A stretch of DNA of 64,000 nucleotides. Source: Diphasiastrum complanatum (Eukaryota; Streptophyta; Lycopodiopsida; Lycopodiales; Lycopodiaceae). Below, piece by piece: positions 45,200-56,970 of the stretch (positions are counted from its first letter, which is position 1; the number at the start of each line of letters is the position of its first letter). Location of the stretch: assembly GCA_029204225.1 (NCBI GenBank), contig CM055113.1, forward strand, positions 8,218,352-8,282,351, written 5' to 3'. The position numbers and the translations under genes were made by a program. The notes under the pieces were generated by a model, which was not told where the DNA came from, ran no database searches, and was given only the letters and a program-made list of their open reading frames with translations.

Positions 45200-45715
45200 T
45201 GTCAAAGTACAACAAAATGGACCAATAATAGATTTGAATCAGATCCACAATTCTGATTGGATGTTAGATTAGATCAACCTATCAATCTACACAAGATTAG
45301 ATAGCATTTAGATCAAATCTAGATGAATAAATCTAACAAGAACAATCCTTATTGCTCAAAAATTGTACTTGCTGGTTTCACACATGTGAAAACCTGTCAA
45401 AGTACGGAGATCAAGAATTTTCATTTGGATGATTCAATTTGTTGTACTTTTGTCAAAACCCTAAATTTGTTTGGATCTCTTGTTTATGAGATTCTCAAGA
45501 GTGTGTTTCAAGTTAAGAAAGTGTAGAAGTTCATGAGATTGTAGGTTGAGATCAAGTATCTTCTATCTATGTGTTGATTTGCTAGGTTTGGTGCAAGAAA
45601 GAGATTTGAGAGGTTGGCATATCTTTGTTATTTCTTTTTGAGTTCATTTGTTGACATTCAAGAGAGTGCTTTGTGCATTGAAACAAGTTGAAAGAGAGGA
45701 TTAAGTCATTGCAAC

Positions 45716-46480
45716 ATGACTACACATGGAGGCTTTATGTTGGAAAGCAATGATAGGCTTACCTCAGGCAACTATTCTACTTGGAAGGTGAGAATGGAGT
45801 CTCTCCTTGAGATGAATGAGTTGTTGGACATTGTTTTAGGAGTAGATGAAAGGCCCTTGGCACAACAAGATCAAATGAGGTATGACAAGAGAGCTTAAAG
45901 AGCCGCGTCTACACATGATAAAGATGAATGTTACCAATGAGCTTCTCAAGGAAGTTGGTAAGTGCACATCATCTTTTGAGGCTTGGGAAGCTTTGAAAAA
46001 GCTTTATGAGTCCAAGTCCACATCAAGAGTACTTACTCTTAGAAGTCAAATTTTTCAATCTATGCAAAAGAAAGAAGAGAGTGCTTATGCTTTTGCCATT
46101 GAAAGTTAAAGCATTTAATAAGGAGCTAGCATGTATTGATGAGAGCATTAAGGAGGTAGAACTTGCGCAAGCTATACTTAATGGCTTACTTGATCATCAT
46201 GCTAACCATGTTCAAAGCTTTTCTATTGAAAAGAACTTTTCCAAACATGGTGGATTTTCAAGAGATTTTGGTCAATGAGGAGTTCAGGCTTCAAGCAAGA
46301 GGTGGATCTACATCAACATCTCATTATGAAGAGGAGGCTATGTTCATCAAGGGCAAATTCAAGGGCAAAGATAAAGCAAGTGTTCTAAAGCGCAAGATCA
46401 AGGTGAGACTTCTTTTGGCAAAAAGAAAGGTAGATCCAAGTTACAATTCTTCTATTGTGGAATCAAAGGACATTTTATGA
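45716..46480 (+). pseudogene. Copia G Gag
   Basis: It begins at ATG 45716, MTTHGGFMLESNDRLTSGNY and then STWKVRMESLLEMNELLDIV. A stop near 45897 is followed in another frame by LHMIKMNVTNELLKEVGKCT and EAWEALKKLYESKSTSRVLT. Another shift near 46107 leads to FNKELACIDESIKEVELAQA and ILNGLLDHHA. The region before the zinc knuckle (KFKGKDKASVLKRK) is present. The knuckle itself reads FFYCGIKGHFMMNV, with Cys residues lost. Confidence 0.8.
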
Positions 46481-47100
46481 TGAATGTTTGAAGAAGCAAA
46501 GAGATGAAGGTAGCAAGCCAATCAACTTTACTACTAATGATGAGGATCTACGTGTTTGTGATTCTCTTATGATGTGTTCTTCATGTCCAATATCAAGTGA
46601 AGGTGACAAAGATTCATGGTGGATTTATAGTGGAGCTAGTTCACACATGACTAGTCACAAGGATTTCTTTACTTCTTTGAACACTTATGATGGAGCCAAG
46701 AAAGTGATTCACATGGCTAATGGTGGTGAGTCTGGTTCAATCCCCATTTGTCTTTCTACTAATAGGAAAGCAAGATTGATGGTGTTCTTTACATTCCTTC
46801 ACTTTCAAAGAATTTGTTAAGTGTTGGTCAAATGATAAAGAAAGGATACATGGTAAAGTTTGGTGGTGATGTTTGTTTCATTACAAAGGAAGAAATCTTG
46901 GTTGCTAGGGGCAATAGACAAGGTAGACTTAGCAAGCTTGATGCTCTTGTCATGGCAAACAAAAAGGAAGAAGAGATTGGTCCCAACTTTCCAAAGTTCT
47001 CTTTTATCATCAATGAGATTGGTGATCTTATGCAAAGTCTAACACGCTTCCTTATGCTAGATCTAGGTCAAGAGCCAATATGCTTCTTGGAGATGTTCAT
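46455..47100 (+). pseudogene. Copia G protease and GAG-pre-integrase
   Basis: The frame has DSWWIYSGASSHMTSHKDFF. The active-site Asp of the copia DSG motif is Tyr here, so the protease is dead. KKVIHMANGGESGSIPICLS follows. After a shift near 46815 come LLSVGQMIKKGYMVKFGGDV and ARGNRQGRLSKLDALVMANK, the normal region before integrase. It is cut at about 47100 by the LTR of F2. Confidence 0.8.
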
Positions 47101-47104
47101 CTTT

Positions 47105-47898
47105 GTGCTAACTCTATGTACATATTGTCATTACACATGTGTGGAGCCTGTTACCACGTGTGAAATAAATGCACTTATCATTTAGATAGATCATATAGGT
47201 TGTACATCTCATTTAATTTAGAAACTAGAGGCTAAAATGGCCAAAAAGTAGCTTAGTAGTATTATGCCACTTGGCACCATTTTAGTGGTAGAAAATGCTA
47301 CAACATGAAGTTAGGAGTGACTTCCCACGTGTGTACATATCAGTAGCCTTGCTAGTTTCCACTTGTAGAAGATTTTTATCTAGGCTCCTATAAATTAGGA
47401 AGATTGCCCAAAATCAAAGAGGTGGCTATAAGTTAGGAAATCTTGGTCCATGTGCCATATTGATGATGATTGGTGGATCCATTGATGACTAGGAACTCCC
47501 ACACATGCCAAATCAGCTGATTCAACAGTAGCTCGAGTTCCCACATGTGTATATATAGAGTTATATTTGGCCAAAACAATCAATGAAGCAAGATCTTGGT
47601 TTTGGAGGCATTTCTTGAGTATTTTTATATTTGTGTAGTAATTTTATGGTCCTATTGATTTCTAACACTTGTGTACTTCACTCTCTGCTAGTAGTCTATA
47701 TAGGTACTATTTATCACACGTGTGAAGGCAGTAGGTCTCAAGTTTAATCATTTGCTTGTTGTTCTTGCTAGATTTTGAATGGGAAATTGATCTAATTTGA
47801 GATCTAATCATTGGTTGATTAGTAGATCAAGGCTTCCAACACCTCTTGAGGATCTAATCTAGATCCATTCTTGGTCATTGATTCTCTGAAATTTCACA
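47105..47898 (+). repeat. 5' LTR of element F2
   Basis: It ends ATTTCACA at 47898. It has paired G-box-like boxes near 47135 and 47152, others near 47320 and 47541, a TATA box TATATATAG at 47550-47558 and TCACACGTGTGA at 47714-47725. The layout matches the LTRs of E (58277-59108). Confidence 0.8.
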
Positions 47899-47911
47899 TG
47901 GTATTAGAGCC
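47899..47911 (+). promoter_or_regulatory. Primer-binding site of element F2
   Basis: TGGTATTAGAGCC, one change from the initiator tRNA-Met match, sits directly after the LTR end. Confidence 0.88.
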
Positions 47912-49310
47912 AAGTACAAGAGATTAAAGCATTGATCTGAACAACACCCAAATTATCAAGTTTTTGAGAAAACTCACTAATCTTGAGTAGGAAAGTTTGA
48001 AGAGTTAGTTAGCCTTGATATTTTTGCATCGAACTTGGTTGTGGGATGTAGGGGTACTATTCACACGTGTGAGGCTATACAATACCAGTTTTGGAGCTGT
48101 ATTTTTCAGTTTGATGTTGTATCTCACTCATACACCTAAGTTAGAAAGTTTTTGGAAACTAGCTAATCTTGAGGTAGTGAGTTTGAATGGATAGATAGAA
48201 TCAATATTATTGTACAAAATCTTGATGTGGGTTGCAGGTACTTTCCACATGTGAGGGGCCGTACGGAATCTGTTTTGGAAAAAAAAATTCAGTTTGGTGT
48301 ATTATTTGCTTCATACACCCAAACTAGTATATTTTAGTGCACTTTTTAAGCTCTCTCATGCATTGTTTCTATTCAATGATTTTCTTGTTTAGACTAGACA
48401 TATATCTGAATTGAAGCTTGATTCAAGCACATGAGACTTAATTCTCAGATGTTTTGAGTGTGCATTGAATTTGAGAGAAAGATTGCCAAAAACCATAGAC
48501 TAGGGAGTGATTTGCAAGGAGAGACTTTGAAATATTGTACCTTCATTCTAGATGTGTTCAAGAGTGAATGGGTAAGACTATAAGCATCTAAGTGCTAGAA
48601 ATCACCCTTATATCAGTCCTCCTAGTGAAATCTTAGTGAATTTCTAGAGCACAAACACTTATATACGCAAAATCTACCAATACAAGGTGATAGGAATTGT
48701 TGGCAAGTTCTAGGAGAAAAGATTGAGATCCAAGTCACATTGTTCACCCCTACTTAAGTGTGTGAGTGTGTTATTGGCTTTAATGAAAATCATAGAGGTG
48801 AGTGAGGCATATGTGTTGTGGTTGATCCAAAATTTTCAAGAGATCCTTCCTTTGTAGAGGGCAAGAACTAGTAGCTCAATTTTTTGACTTTGGTAGAAAA
48901 TTTGTCTTTTTCATTGTGATCAAATATTGCTAAGTGGCATTAGCTCTTTGTAAGCACATATCTTATGAGAGAGAAGCACATTTCTGGAAATTTGAATTTC
49001 ATTCCAACTCTAAAGAGGTAGAGTCATTGGTACTTGGTGGAGTCCAATAGGGGTGAATGAATTCAATTATTTGAGCAAAATTTTGACATTATATGTATGA
49101 AACTCAAATAAGTTGTATTCAATTTTCTTTGTGAGAGTGTGAGGGTCAAGTTGTGATCCTAGAGTCTAGAACAGGGAGGAGTCCATATTTGAGTGTTCAT
49201 ACATGGTTGGGATCTTTGTGAATCTCTAGATGTCTAATTTTTAAGCTTGGTAAAAAATTCTTGACATAAATTGTTATCAAACCATTTCATGTTCATTCCA
49301 AATATCAAGA

Positions 49311-49992
49311 GTGATATTCTTTGGAGGGATTCCAAAAGTGGTGATTGGATCTGATCTTTGTGTGTTTGAGTCAAGTATACATGCGCAAAACTTGCAAAGA
49401 ATTTACTCGCAAATTGTCAAAACATCCAAAGAAAGGTGTTTTCTTTGTGGAAAGGACACGAGGCTGGAGTCTCACAAGGGCTTACAAGATTTGTCTTCAA
49501 AAGTCCATGCAAATTGTATTATAATCTTGGTTTTTTGGGAGCAAAGTCACCACACATTTCAAACCTTTAGAGGTTTTTTTATTTGGAAGTGCATTGTTTG
49601 GTTCAAGATGCAAAGATAATGTCACTTTTATTAATGTCACTTGGATTTATTTCATGTCCTTAGAAAGCATTTTGCTTGGAACTTTAGATAAGTTGAAATT
49701 TATTGTTATGATTTAAGAGAAACCAAGCAAGATTAAGGAGGAGCAATCACAAAATGAAAGTCGTTCCATTTATGCTCTCATGACACCTTATGAAGAACTA
49801 TTTTGCTTTGAAGAGATTTTTGTATCTCAAAGGGGGATTAAGGCAATACTAGTTGAGTGTGACGCCTTACTAGATAGAAAAGCATGTTTTCCTTGTAAAC
49901 TTACATTGAATATGAAGTCAAGGAAATGGAAATGTCTTCATAATGTATGTTCTTCTGGTTTCAATAAGATCAAGAATGATGTGTCTTATTGA
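49311..49992 (+). pseudogene. Element F2 ORF remnant
   Basis: The first zinc knuckle is lost. The second part reads KERCFLCGKDTRLESHKGLQ. Further on come YFMSLESILLGTLDK-like and YEELFCFEEIFVSQRGIKAI, then LVECDALLDRKACFPCKLTL, all as in element F. Several frameshifts occur. After 49992 the sequence is unrelated. Confidence 0.6.
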
Positions 49993-50019
49993 GATGAAAA
50001 TACTTTTCGATTTCAATAT

Positions 50020-50254
50020 TAGAAACCAAACGTCACTAGACGTCAGACAAACGTCGCTATAGTGTCATTGAAAGAAATATCACAAAGAGACGTTTAGGTA
50101 AAGTCACACAACGACGATTAATAATCGCAAAGTGATGTTTTTGCAACGATTGATAAAAATCAATTTTCGCTATTATTATCATTGGGCAACGCCTAATTTT
50201 TTGGAAATAAACATCTCAAACTCTCGTCGCTATACCCATTTTTTGTAGTAGTGT
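50020..50254 (-). mobile_element. CACTA-type DNA transposon end
   Basis: On the minus strand the sequence starts CACTACTACAAAAAATGGG at 50254, then TATAGCGACGAGAG. Further inside are repeated motifs ACGTC, GCGACG, AACGTCTC and TCGTCG on both strands. A CACTA start, an A-rich next segment and GCGACG subterminal repeats are typical of plant CACTA (En/Spm) elements. The other terminus was not found, so only one end is present, next to the broken end of F2. Confidence 0.55.
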
Positions 50255-52073
50255 CCGCTATGGAGCCATGGTCTTGATCAACATAAGGACCAAGAAATTG
50301 GATCATGGAGCTATTGGGAAGGTGGTTCAAACTCCCCCCTACTATATACTTGTGCCCAAGTGTACAATAGCAATTCGAATTTGCAAACTAAATAGTTCTA
50401 TAAAGAGTGATCTAGGGTTGGCATACTCTTTGTATTCAAGATTATGTGGTCAGTGGTCACCCTACAAACAACAAAATAGTTCATAATAGAATGTTAATGA
50501 TGCATGCATAATGTGTTTTCTATTATGCATTTATTATCCATGAAAGTCATTCCATCAAGATTGACTAAAAGAATGAAAGAATATATTGAATCAATTGTAA
50601 AAAATTGAGCTACCATGAATGGAATGAAATGGGACAATATGTGATGGTCCATTTCGTTGGGAGGCACCGCATATTTTCATGAAAAATTGCGCCCTCGGGG
50701 CAAGGAGACAGTCCTTGCTGCCCAAGGTGATATGAACCCATGTGCAAAACAATGCTTGCCAGAAACCTATAATCTCTTGAAAAAAATGTACTAGATTTTT
50801 TATTCACCTACTAATTTTTTTTTTGTAGGTTCTCATAACCTACATGTTTGAGCCTTATGGGTTATGAGCCTATTAAATATTATTCTATACGATTTAATTT
50901 TCATATATATTAGTAATTAAATTTTTTTTGGTTTAAGATTTTAAAAATAATCAATATGGCTCTTGACTTTAATACATTCTTTTAATGGCCCATAATAAGA
51001 TTATCACAAAGTGCATGCCATTTTACTTCTTGTTAAATACAAAGATCATATAAGTATTTCTTAATCATTATTAAATTCTAATATATCAGTATGTGCAAAT
51101 TTAACATTATGATATTGATTATTGCATTATCATAATTTTCTTCATTTTCTAGTTGTTGCCAATGCCTTCCGAATCTTGCATCTCAATTTGCTTGTTGGCA
51201 AAATAATACAAATTTACATTAATAAATCATTTTGTCGACTTAATAAAGCTATGTAAATGTTACGGTAAGCTTTATATGGATCTACCTACTTTATTACACA
51301 TAAATTTTTTGCATTTCAAAAAAAGTTTTCAATGTTTTAAAAGTCAGTTTAGTGTAAGTTCTTTACTAAGTTAGTTTTTGGAGAAAGATGCTAATTTCGT
51401 TCCTATACTTTGCCGGCTTTCTCGAACACTAACCCAAGGTTGAAATCTATTGAAATCCTAATAAACAAAGAATAAACACCTTATAAAGCTTTTATATAAC
51501 ATTTGAGATGTCTTGTACAAAAAATCTTTAAGCCTTTTCCTTAAGAGTATGTAGGCTTTTGGAGTATGTAGGCTTTTGGCCCATGAGTTGCTAAAAAGCT
51601 TATTGATGTTTTTTAAATGTAGACTTTGTCGGTTGGAAATTGTTGTCTGGATTTGACAGCTTGACACCGCGTGGGAGTAAGAAGCCTGACAAGCGTCAGC
51701 AGATTCCTAGGATCGGTTTAGTCTTTTAAGGTATCGCAATAGCTTTTTAAATTGTTTTTTCTTCTCTTCTCTTCTTATCTCTGACTTGAAAATGTCACAG
51801 CGAAGTTATAATATACAAGAAGAACATTCTATTATCATTAGTTTGAAGACATATTCATTTGTTGCTACTTTTGAAAATCTATAGAAATTATTGAGGCTTG
51901 TAGTAGTAGGTAACAATGCCTACCTTAAAACTGAGGACCAATGCTTAATTTCAAAATTTTTACCACTACTTTTGCTATTACAATCAATAAACTGAGTTAT
52001 CCATAGGTAGATGTTAGAGCCAATTGTCTACTGGCAATGTCCACTCTGCAAGCAATCAAAATTCATCGAGTGT
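50255..52073. other. Unassigned AT-rich sequence downstream of the BAHD gene
   Basis: There is no convincing gene. A small tandem duplication (GAGTATGTAGGCTTTTG) lies at 51545-51580. The 3' UTR of the BAHD gene should lie in the last few hundred bases, but no clear minus-strand polyadenylation signal was picked out. Confidence 0.4.
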
Positions 52074-54298
52074 TTATGATTCTTCAGTTACCAGAAACTC
52101 GGAATCTCTCTCCAATAATTTCATGTGCTTGGGGTTTAAACCAATGAAGATATTCATGTAGCCTTCACCTTTGTGGCTGGGAAGCATGATGACATTCCCA
52201 TCATACGGGTTGCTACAGGGTCCCACAAAGATGGGATTTCCTGATCCGAAATCCAGCTGATAGCATTTCATACGTACCCAGCTTGAAACAGAGACGTCTT
52301 GCCCTGCACTATCACCTGCATTTACGTTCATAACGATCGTACCCTCTTGCCGCTCTGTCCACGCGAAAACTGAGTGCATATGCTCCTCTGTGAAGCTTGA
52401 AATCGACTCCCGTACACGATTAGCTGCAAAGGAAAGTGGGTTCTGAAGGATGTCGCCCACTGTAGCACTCGCACTCACAAAACAAATCCCGTTGCCAACG
52501 AAGCCATCAGGAAGAGCTGGTTTCACTCGCTTTCTGATGTCCAAGGTTGTGAGAAATTTGGTTTTTTTGGAGAAGTCAAGGCCACGGCTCCTTGTTATGG
52601 AACGCCAGACATGAGCATTGATGCTTTCGAAATTGGAAAAATAACCTCTCTCCAAACCTTGGGATGCCTTACTCTTAAGTTTTTTCAGCTGATCAGGGCT
52701 GAAGGTAAACATGCGCTCTGCAGGGAACAGACAACTAGGATCATGAGACGGTGTTGGAGCTAATTGCTGAGAAATGACCCTGAGCTCTGAAGGTTGGAAA
52801 TGTGGGCTGGGAGGACAATTCAACTTCAGAAGCGTGCGATCGTGGAATGGTTGTAACGAGATCTCCCTCCCGGTTGCGATCTCTGACCAGGCAGTTGAGA
52901 AGTGACCAACAGACATGCCATCCAGGGCTGTGTGATTGAGGGCGAAGACGAGAGCAGCACCTCCACATGCAAACCTGGTGACCTATCACAGCAAAACAAT
53001 GTACGCCTTCGGTCTACTGCTAAGCTTTGATTTTCATTTAGATAATATAAATCAATGGCCTCATTAAGAACACAGTTTCTCAATCACAGATGTGGAAACT
53101 AAAGCAAGTGGAAAAAACTGGTTTATGGTGAATTTATTCCGTGTCTTCTTGATATCTTTATTAGCTGATATAACTTTTTAAGGAACCTTTACAACACCCG
53201 TAATGTTACAAGCGTGGAGGCTGGCTGCTGAATGGGAAAAGGAAAAGCTTCACTTTGCTGGATCGTGAATTTGAAGAAAAACTCATAGACGAATATATGC
53301 TTCAAGACTCTATTAGGTCTTTCGCAATCTAAACATACAAAAATTTCACGTCCTACCTGTCCCTGCCCACCCGGTACTGAGAACAAAGTTGTATTGTGCA
53401 CATCGCAGGGCTGAATGGATAACAAAAGCGTTGGAAATTACTAGAACATGACCTCTAAGAAAAACTAATCACTGGGGATGGATGCAGTAAGGCATTTGTT
53501 AGACGCTCAAATCTCTCAGAATCAACTGGAGGGTTAACTGTGCCTTCCCAAGCTCATCAATTTTTCGAGACAATACAACAAAACTAGATAAGGATCATTT
53601 GCAATACGGAAGCACGACTGGAAAGGCCGGTTCTCCTTACAAAAGATGGGAGAAAAAGCCATTTCCCAGGGTTAAGATTCAGAAGTTTGGCGCTTTCTTC
53701 TGTCAACCAATTTTATGAAACAAACTAATGAATCATCACAAGAATGAAATTATGCTTCTTGTTTGAATGAAATTATGAAGATTTATATTGCGACAAACTT
53801 GAATAGCATACTTCAAACCCCTCGTTTAACACTCGGGCTTCAATAACTGCATGTGCAAACACCTAGAAAAATATCCACTACCTGAACGTAAAGCAGAGGA
53901 CACCTCAAAATAGAATCGTCGGAGAATTTTGGAGACGGATTCAAAAGCTCTGAGTGCTCAAAACTGAGAGCAGAAATTCCGACATCTTCCAAACTTGCAA
54001 CCACTCCGATTTCGATAAACTCTGCTCCGTCATCGTTGCAAACGATCTCCAACTTCTTATCTTTTCGGCGCCTCAATCGTCCTGCCAATGGATAAAAATG
54101 TACAAGCACCTTTGATAGAGATTCCTTAAGATGGTGCGAAGGAAGCAGTTCCGCCCCGTCTTGTTTGGCAGGAAACAGCAAAAACATTGCTACATGCCTA
54201 GGCCTCACAAAATGATCAGGGGCAGCAAGATGCAATATTTGATGCTGGGTCGGTACTGCCGGATACACTTTCGATGATTTCTTCCATAGTATCTGCAT
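52074..54298 (-). CDS. BAHD (HXXXD) acyltransferase, 2 exons, 441 aa
   Basis: Exon 1 is 54298-53882 (139 codons), exon 2 is 52982-52074 with stop TAA. The 899-bp intron is GT-AG, phase 0. It falls after LLYVQ and before VTRFACGG, the conserved intron position of the family. BAHD enzymes move an acyl group from acyl-CoA to an alcohol or amine in the cytosol (hydroxycinnamoyl conjugates, cutin or suberin precursors and others). The catalytic HTALDG motif is at 156-161 (His156, Asp160). PLAGRLRR and the DRTLL region are normal. The structural DFGWG motif reads DFGSG (383-387), so its Trp is Ser. Length is typical. ATG 54298 (MQILWKKSSKVYPAVPT) is the first in-frame ATG. The acceptor resembles hydroxycinnamoyl transferases in layout, but the substrate cannot be told. 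The gene looks intact. Confidence 0.94.
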
Positions 54299-55990
54299 AG
54301 CTTCAAACAACTATTGGACTAAAGAAACTAGATTGAATGAATAATTACGATTGCTCTCTCCTGCTACTGCAAAATTCTGTTCTTCCTAGATCTGTGTGAG
54401 TAGCAAAAGCAGATACAACTAAGCTACTTGTCTCAAACACATAAATCTGTCACCTATTCAGAAGCCCAACAAATCAATCTACTTATCCTCCATCTCATCA
54501 AATAAAATTAACATAAATTCTGTACAGTGCATCTCAATGACACACAGGAAATTGCCCAGATCTAGAAAATTGCTCTCAGAAAATGAAAAAGTCAGTCAAT
54601 GTCAATCCATACTCTGAGTGACTTCATTGACAAAAAAAATCATATTTCCGATTATCTCGGATCTAACAAGCAGAGCCAAGGCCCATTGAACTACGATGTG
54701 CACGCTCTCTAATCATCAGAAACGTCTCTGGATCTGGGAACCGGAAACACACTACTGCACTACACGGCATGCCCCGTTTTTATTCTATCCTTCCGAAGTA
54801 AAATGTGAGATGAGATGCGATCCTCGTGGCAAAATGTGAAACGTCACATGGAGAGCTCAAAAAAGTCCCAAGATTCTAGAATAAACTTTTAGAATCAAGT
54901 CTCTACATCTTTCAATATCTTTCAAGGGATGTTGACTTTTGAAAAATAATGCCTTCCAAAACCTTCAGGCTTTAACTAAAAAATGTCGCATTCTAAAATC
55001 GTACCACTATCAAAGATTGTCGTTCAGTGCATCAATTGAAAGTACTTTTGATCTCCTAAATTATGTTCATAAAAAAAAAATTTGATCATTTTCAAAGATC
55101 ATTGGCATCCAACTATTTTTCTTGGGCATTGATCTAGCTCGCTCCAACAATTATTTTCATAGTACAATGTCTTATTTGGTTAGGAATTAGCCACGTATCA
55201 ATAGCTTTACAAACGTAGCTTACATAGAAAATTGTGCAAAAAGTCTAGGTAGAACTTCCCCATTTCAAGTTTTTACGTGGTTCCTGCTGTGTTATATCTT
55301 TGAGGACATTTTTTGAGAAAATTTGCCGGTTCCGTTCCTAGTCTATGCTGGAAAGGGGATCCAAAGACGTCAAATTGATATTCGAGCCAGTAAAAACAAA
55401 AGCTGGCATCGAATAGATCGTGGAAATGGGAAAAAGAACGAACTATTAAACCTATATTTGTAATATGCTTGCCCAAAACTATTGACTTTTTGGCTCTTAA
55501 CACATTTATGATTAAAACATAACAAAAATCATTATTGTGATTTGTTAATCAAACTTTGAGTCGCTAGTGACTTGCCAATGAAACAAGTTTGAGAGAAAAC
55601 TTTGTGGGTCAACCAATCATTCCAATTTGTTGTTTCTTTTTAGCTCTCTCCCTCACCTCTGTATTTTTTAATCACCTCATTTTTTTTTATAATCCTTAAT
55701 TAAAAATGAATCATTGTTGGAAACATTCTCATTGTAAGCCTTTAATAGTGGTCATCGCAAAATGTGCACAAAAGTGTGCATTTCAAGCACTTATTCAAAA
55801 AATCATATCTCATAAACTATGATGAATCACATCAAATTCTTTCACATGTTTGTTCTTCATATATACATTTATTGATTAAAAATTTTGAGACCTTCATTTT
55901 GAGCAACTTAATGTAAGATATGATGTGTCAAATATGTGGGGGTATTGATGAAACTTCAATATTTTCATATATGGGAATTACCATGAATAT
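54299..55990. other. Upstream region of the BAHD gene, no gene seen
   Basis: The promoter of the minus-strand BAHD gene should lie in the first few hundred bases. I found no clear TATA box. The rest is AT-rich and without coding structure. Confidence 0.4.
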
Positions 55991-56540
55991 TATATTCAAT
56001 TTTTTGCACGTTTGCTCTTAAAAATCCTATATGATTATAGAAACATGCCTATAAAAAAAAATTGCATTTTGAAATCTATAGAGATAGATACGCGCATCCA
56101 AAGTTACCCATTTAAGTGTTGATAAAAGTCACCAAAACTGGAATTATCATATTTGAGTGTATAACACCATGATTATATAACAATATTTTTTGGGTTGTCT
56201 ACTTTAAAAAGTATTATATGACCATAGAAACATGTCTTTCAAATTTTTTTCAATTTGGAATTATGTAGAGATAGATATGTGCATCTAAAGTTACCCATGT
56301 CAAGTGCTGAAAAGTGTGAAAAATATTGAAAGGTACTAAAAAGTTGCAGCTCTTTTGGAGATGTCTTTTACAACCCTTTCTTTGGCCATCTACTTTCAAA
56401 AATCCTTATGATCATAGAAACATGTCTATAAAAATAAATAAACTTTGGAGTCCTATAGAGATATATACTAGTGCACCTAAAGTTACTCATGTGAAGTGCT
56501 GAAAAGTGCTTCAACTTACATCAACAAAAATTAAATGATT
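55991..56540. repeat. Degenerate tandem repeat, unit about 188 bp, three copies
   Basis: The anchor ATAGAAACATG occurs at about 56037, 56224 and 56414, and each time the following text is similar: TATAGAGATAGATA, then AAAGTTACCCAT and AAGTGCTGAAAAGTG. The spacing is 187-190 bp. A weaker match may precede the first unit. It has the size of many plant satellite monomers. Confidence 0.72.
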
Positions 56541-56970
56541 TAGAAAATGCAAAAAGGTATTGATAAATAAAAATCATATCAAATGCCATTAGGTAAAACG
56601 TAATTGCTTACGAATTGGGCGTGCATATTAGCTTGCCTCCCGATCCAAGGTGAGATTGGCCTAGAAGATTAAGCCTTGATTTTATTGCCTCTCTTTGTTG
56701 CTTAAAGTGCTTGGATTCATAAAAAAACCTTCCCCCAACCTTTTTTAGATGCCCATCCCTACCTCTTTTTACCCTTACTACATAATCTTCTTAATGATTG
56801 GCGTTTATGACGAATATGCGTACACATACTTGTCAACGTCCATTTGCCATGAAACCGATTTCGTTATGAAAACTCATGTAATAATATTTCAACTATCTTG
56901 TCTTTGTCCCCTTTGTTTTGTTGCTCCCAAGGGTTAAAAATTCGTGACCAAAGTATTTAAGGGTAAGGTC
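56541..56970. other. Unassigned sequence before a D-family element
   Basis: No gene is seen. One 62-codon frame at 56749 lacks any motif. Confidence 0.35.

Larger units (their letters stand above)
41085..45520 (-). mobile_element. Non-autonomous LTR retroelement F (minus strand)
   Basis: A partial 3' LTR (about 41085-41456, ending AATTTTAACA) is followed by a polypurine-tract complement (CTCCTCCTC). The internal region runs to a primer-binding site at 45187-45199 (minus TGGTATCAAAGCC, one change from the initiator tRNA-Met match). A partial 5' LTR lies at 45200-45520. There is no integrase catalytic core and no RT catalytic motif. The internal region has a long leader (about 43372-45186) with degenerate repeats, then a frame with a CCHC knuckle, then a tail shared with element E. 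It is an old member of the family E/F/F2, truncated at both ends. Confidence 0.78.
45521..47100 (+). mobile_element. Copia G fragment: leader, Gag, protease region
   Basis: A plus-strand copia fragment without LTRs. It starts in a leader next to the truncated LTR of F and ends where the LTR of F2 begins. Integrase, RT and RNase H are absent. Its Gag resembles that of element A. Confidence 0.75.
47105..50005 (+). mobile_element. Non-autonomous LTR retroelement F2 (plus strand)
   Basis: A 5' LTR lacking its first 80 bases or so (47105-47898) is followed by the primer-binding site at 47899-47911, a 1.4-kb leader and a decayed zinc-knuckle ORF. Homology with F ends near 49990; the 3' part and 3' LTR are missing. 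F and F2 are in opposite orientation and share LTR, leader and ORF. Confidence 0.78.

Noticed and set aside
52741-53425. Minus-strand frames of 76-85 codons near the BAHD intron
   Set aside because: They lie in the intron or in other frames of exon 2. The spliced frame explains the region.
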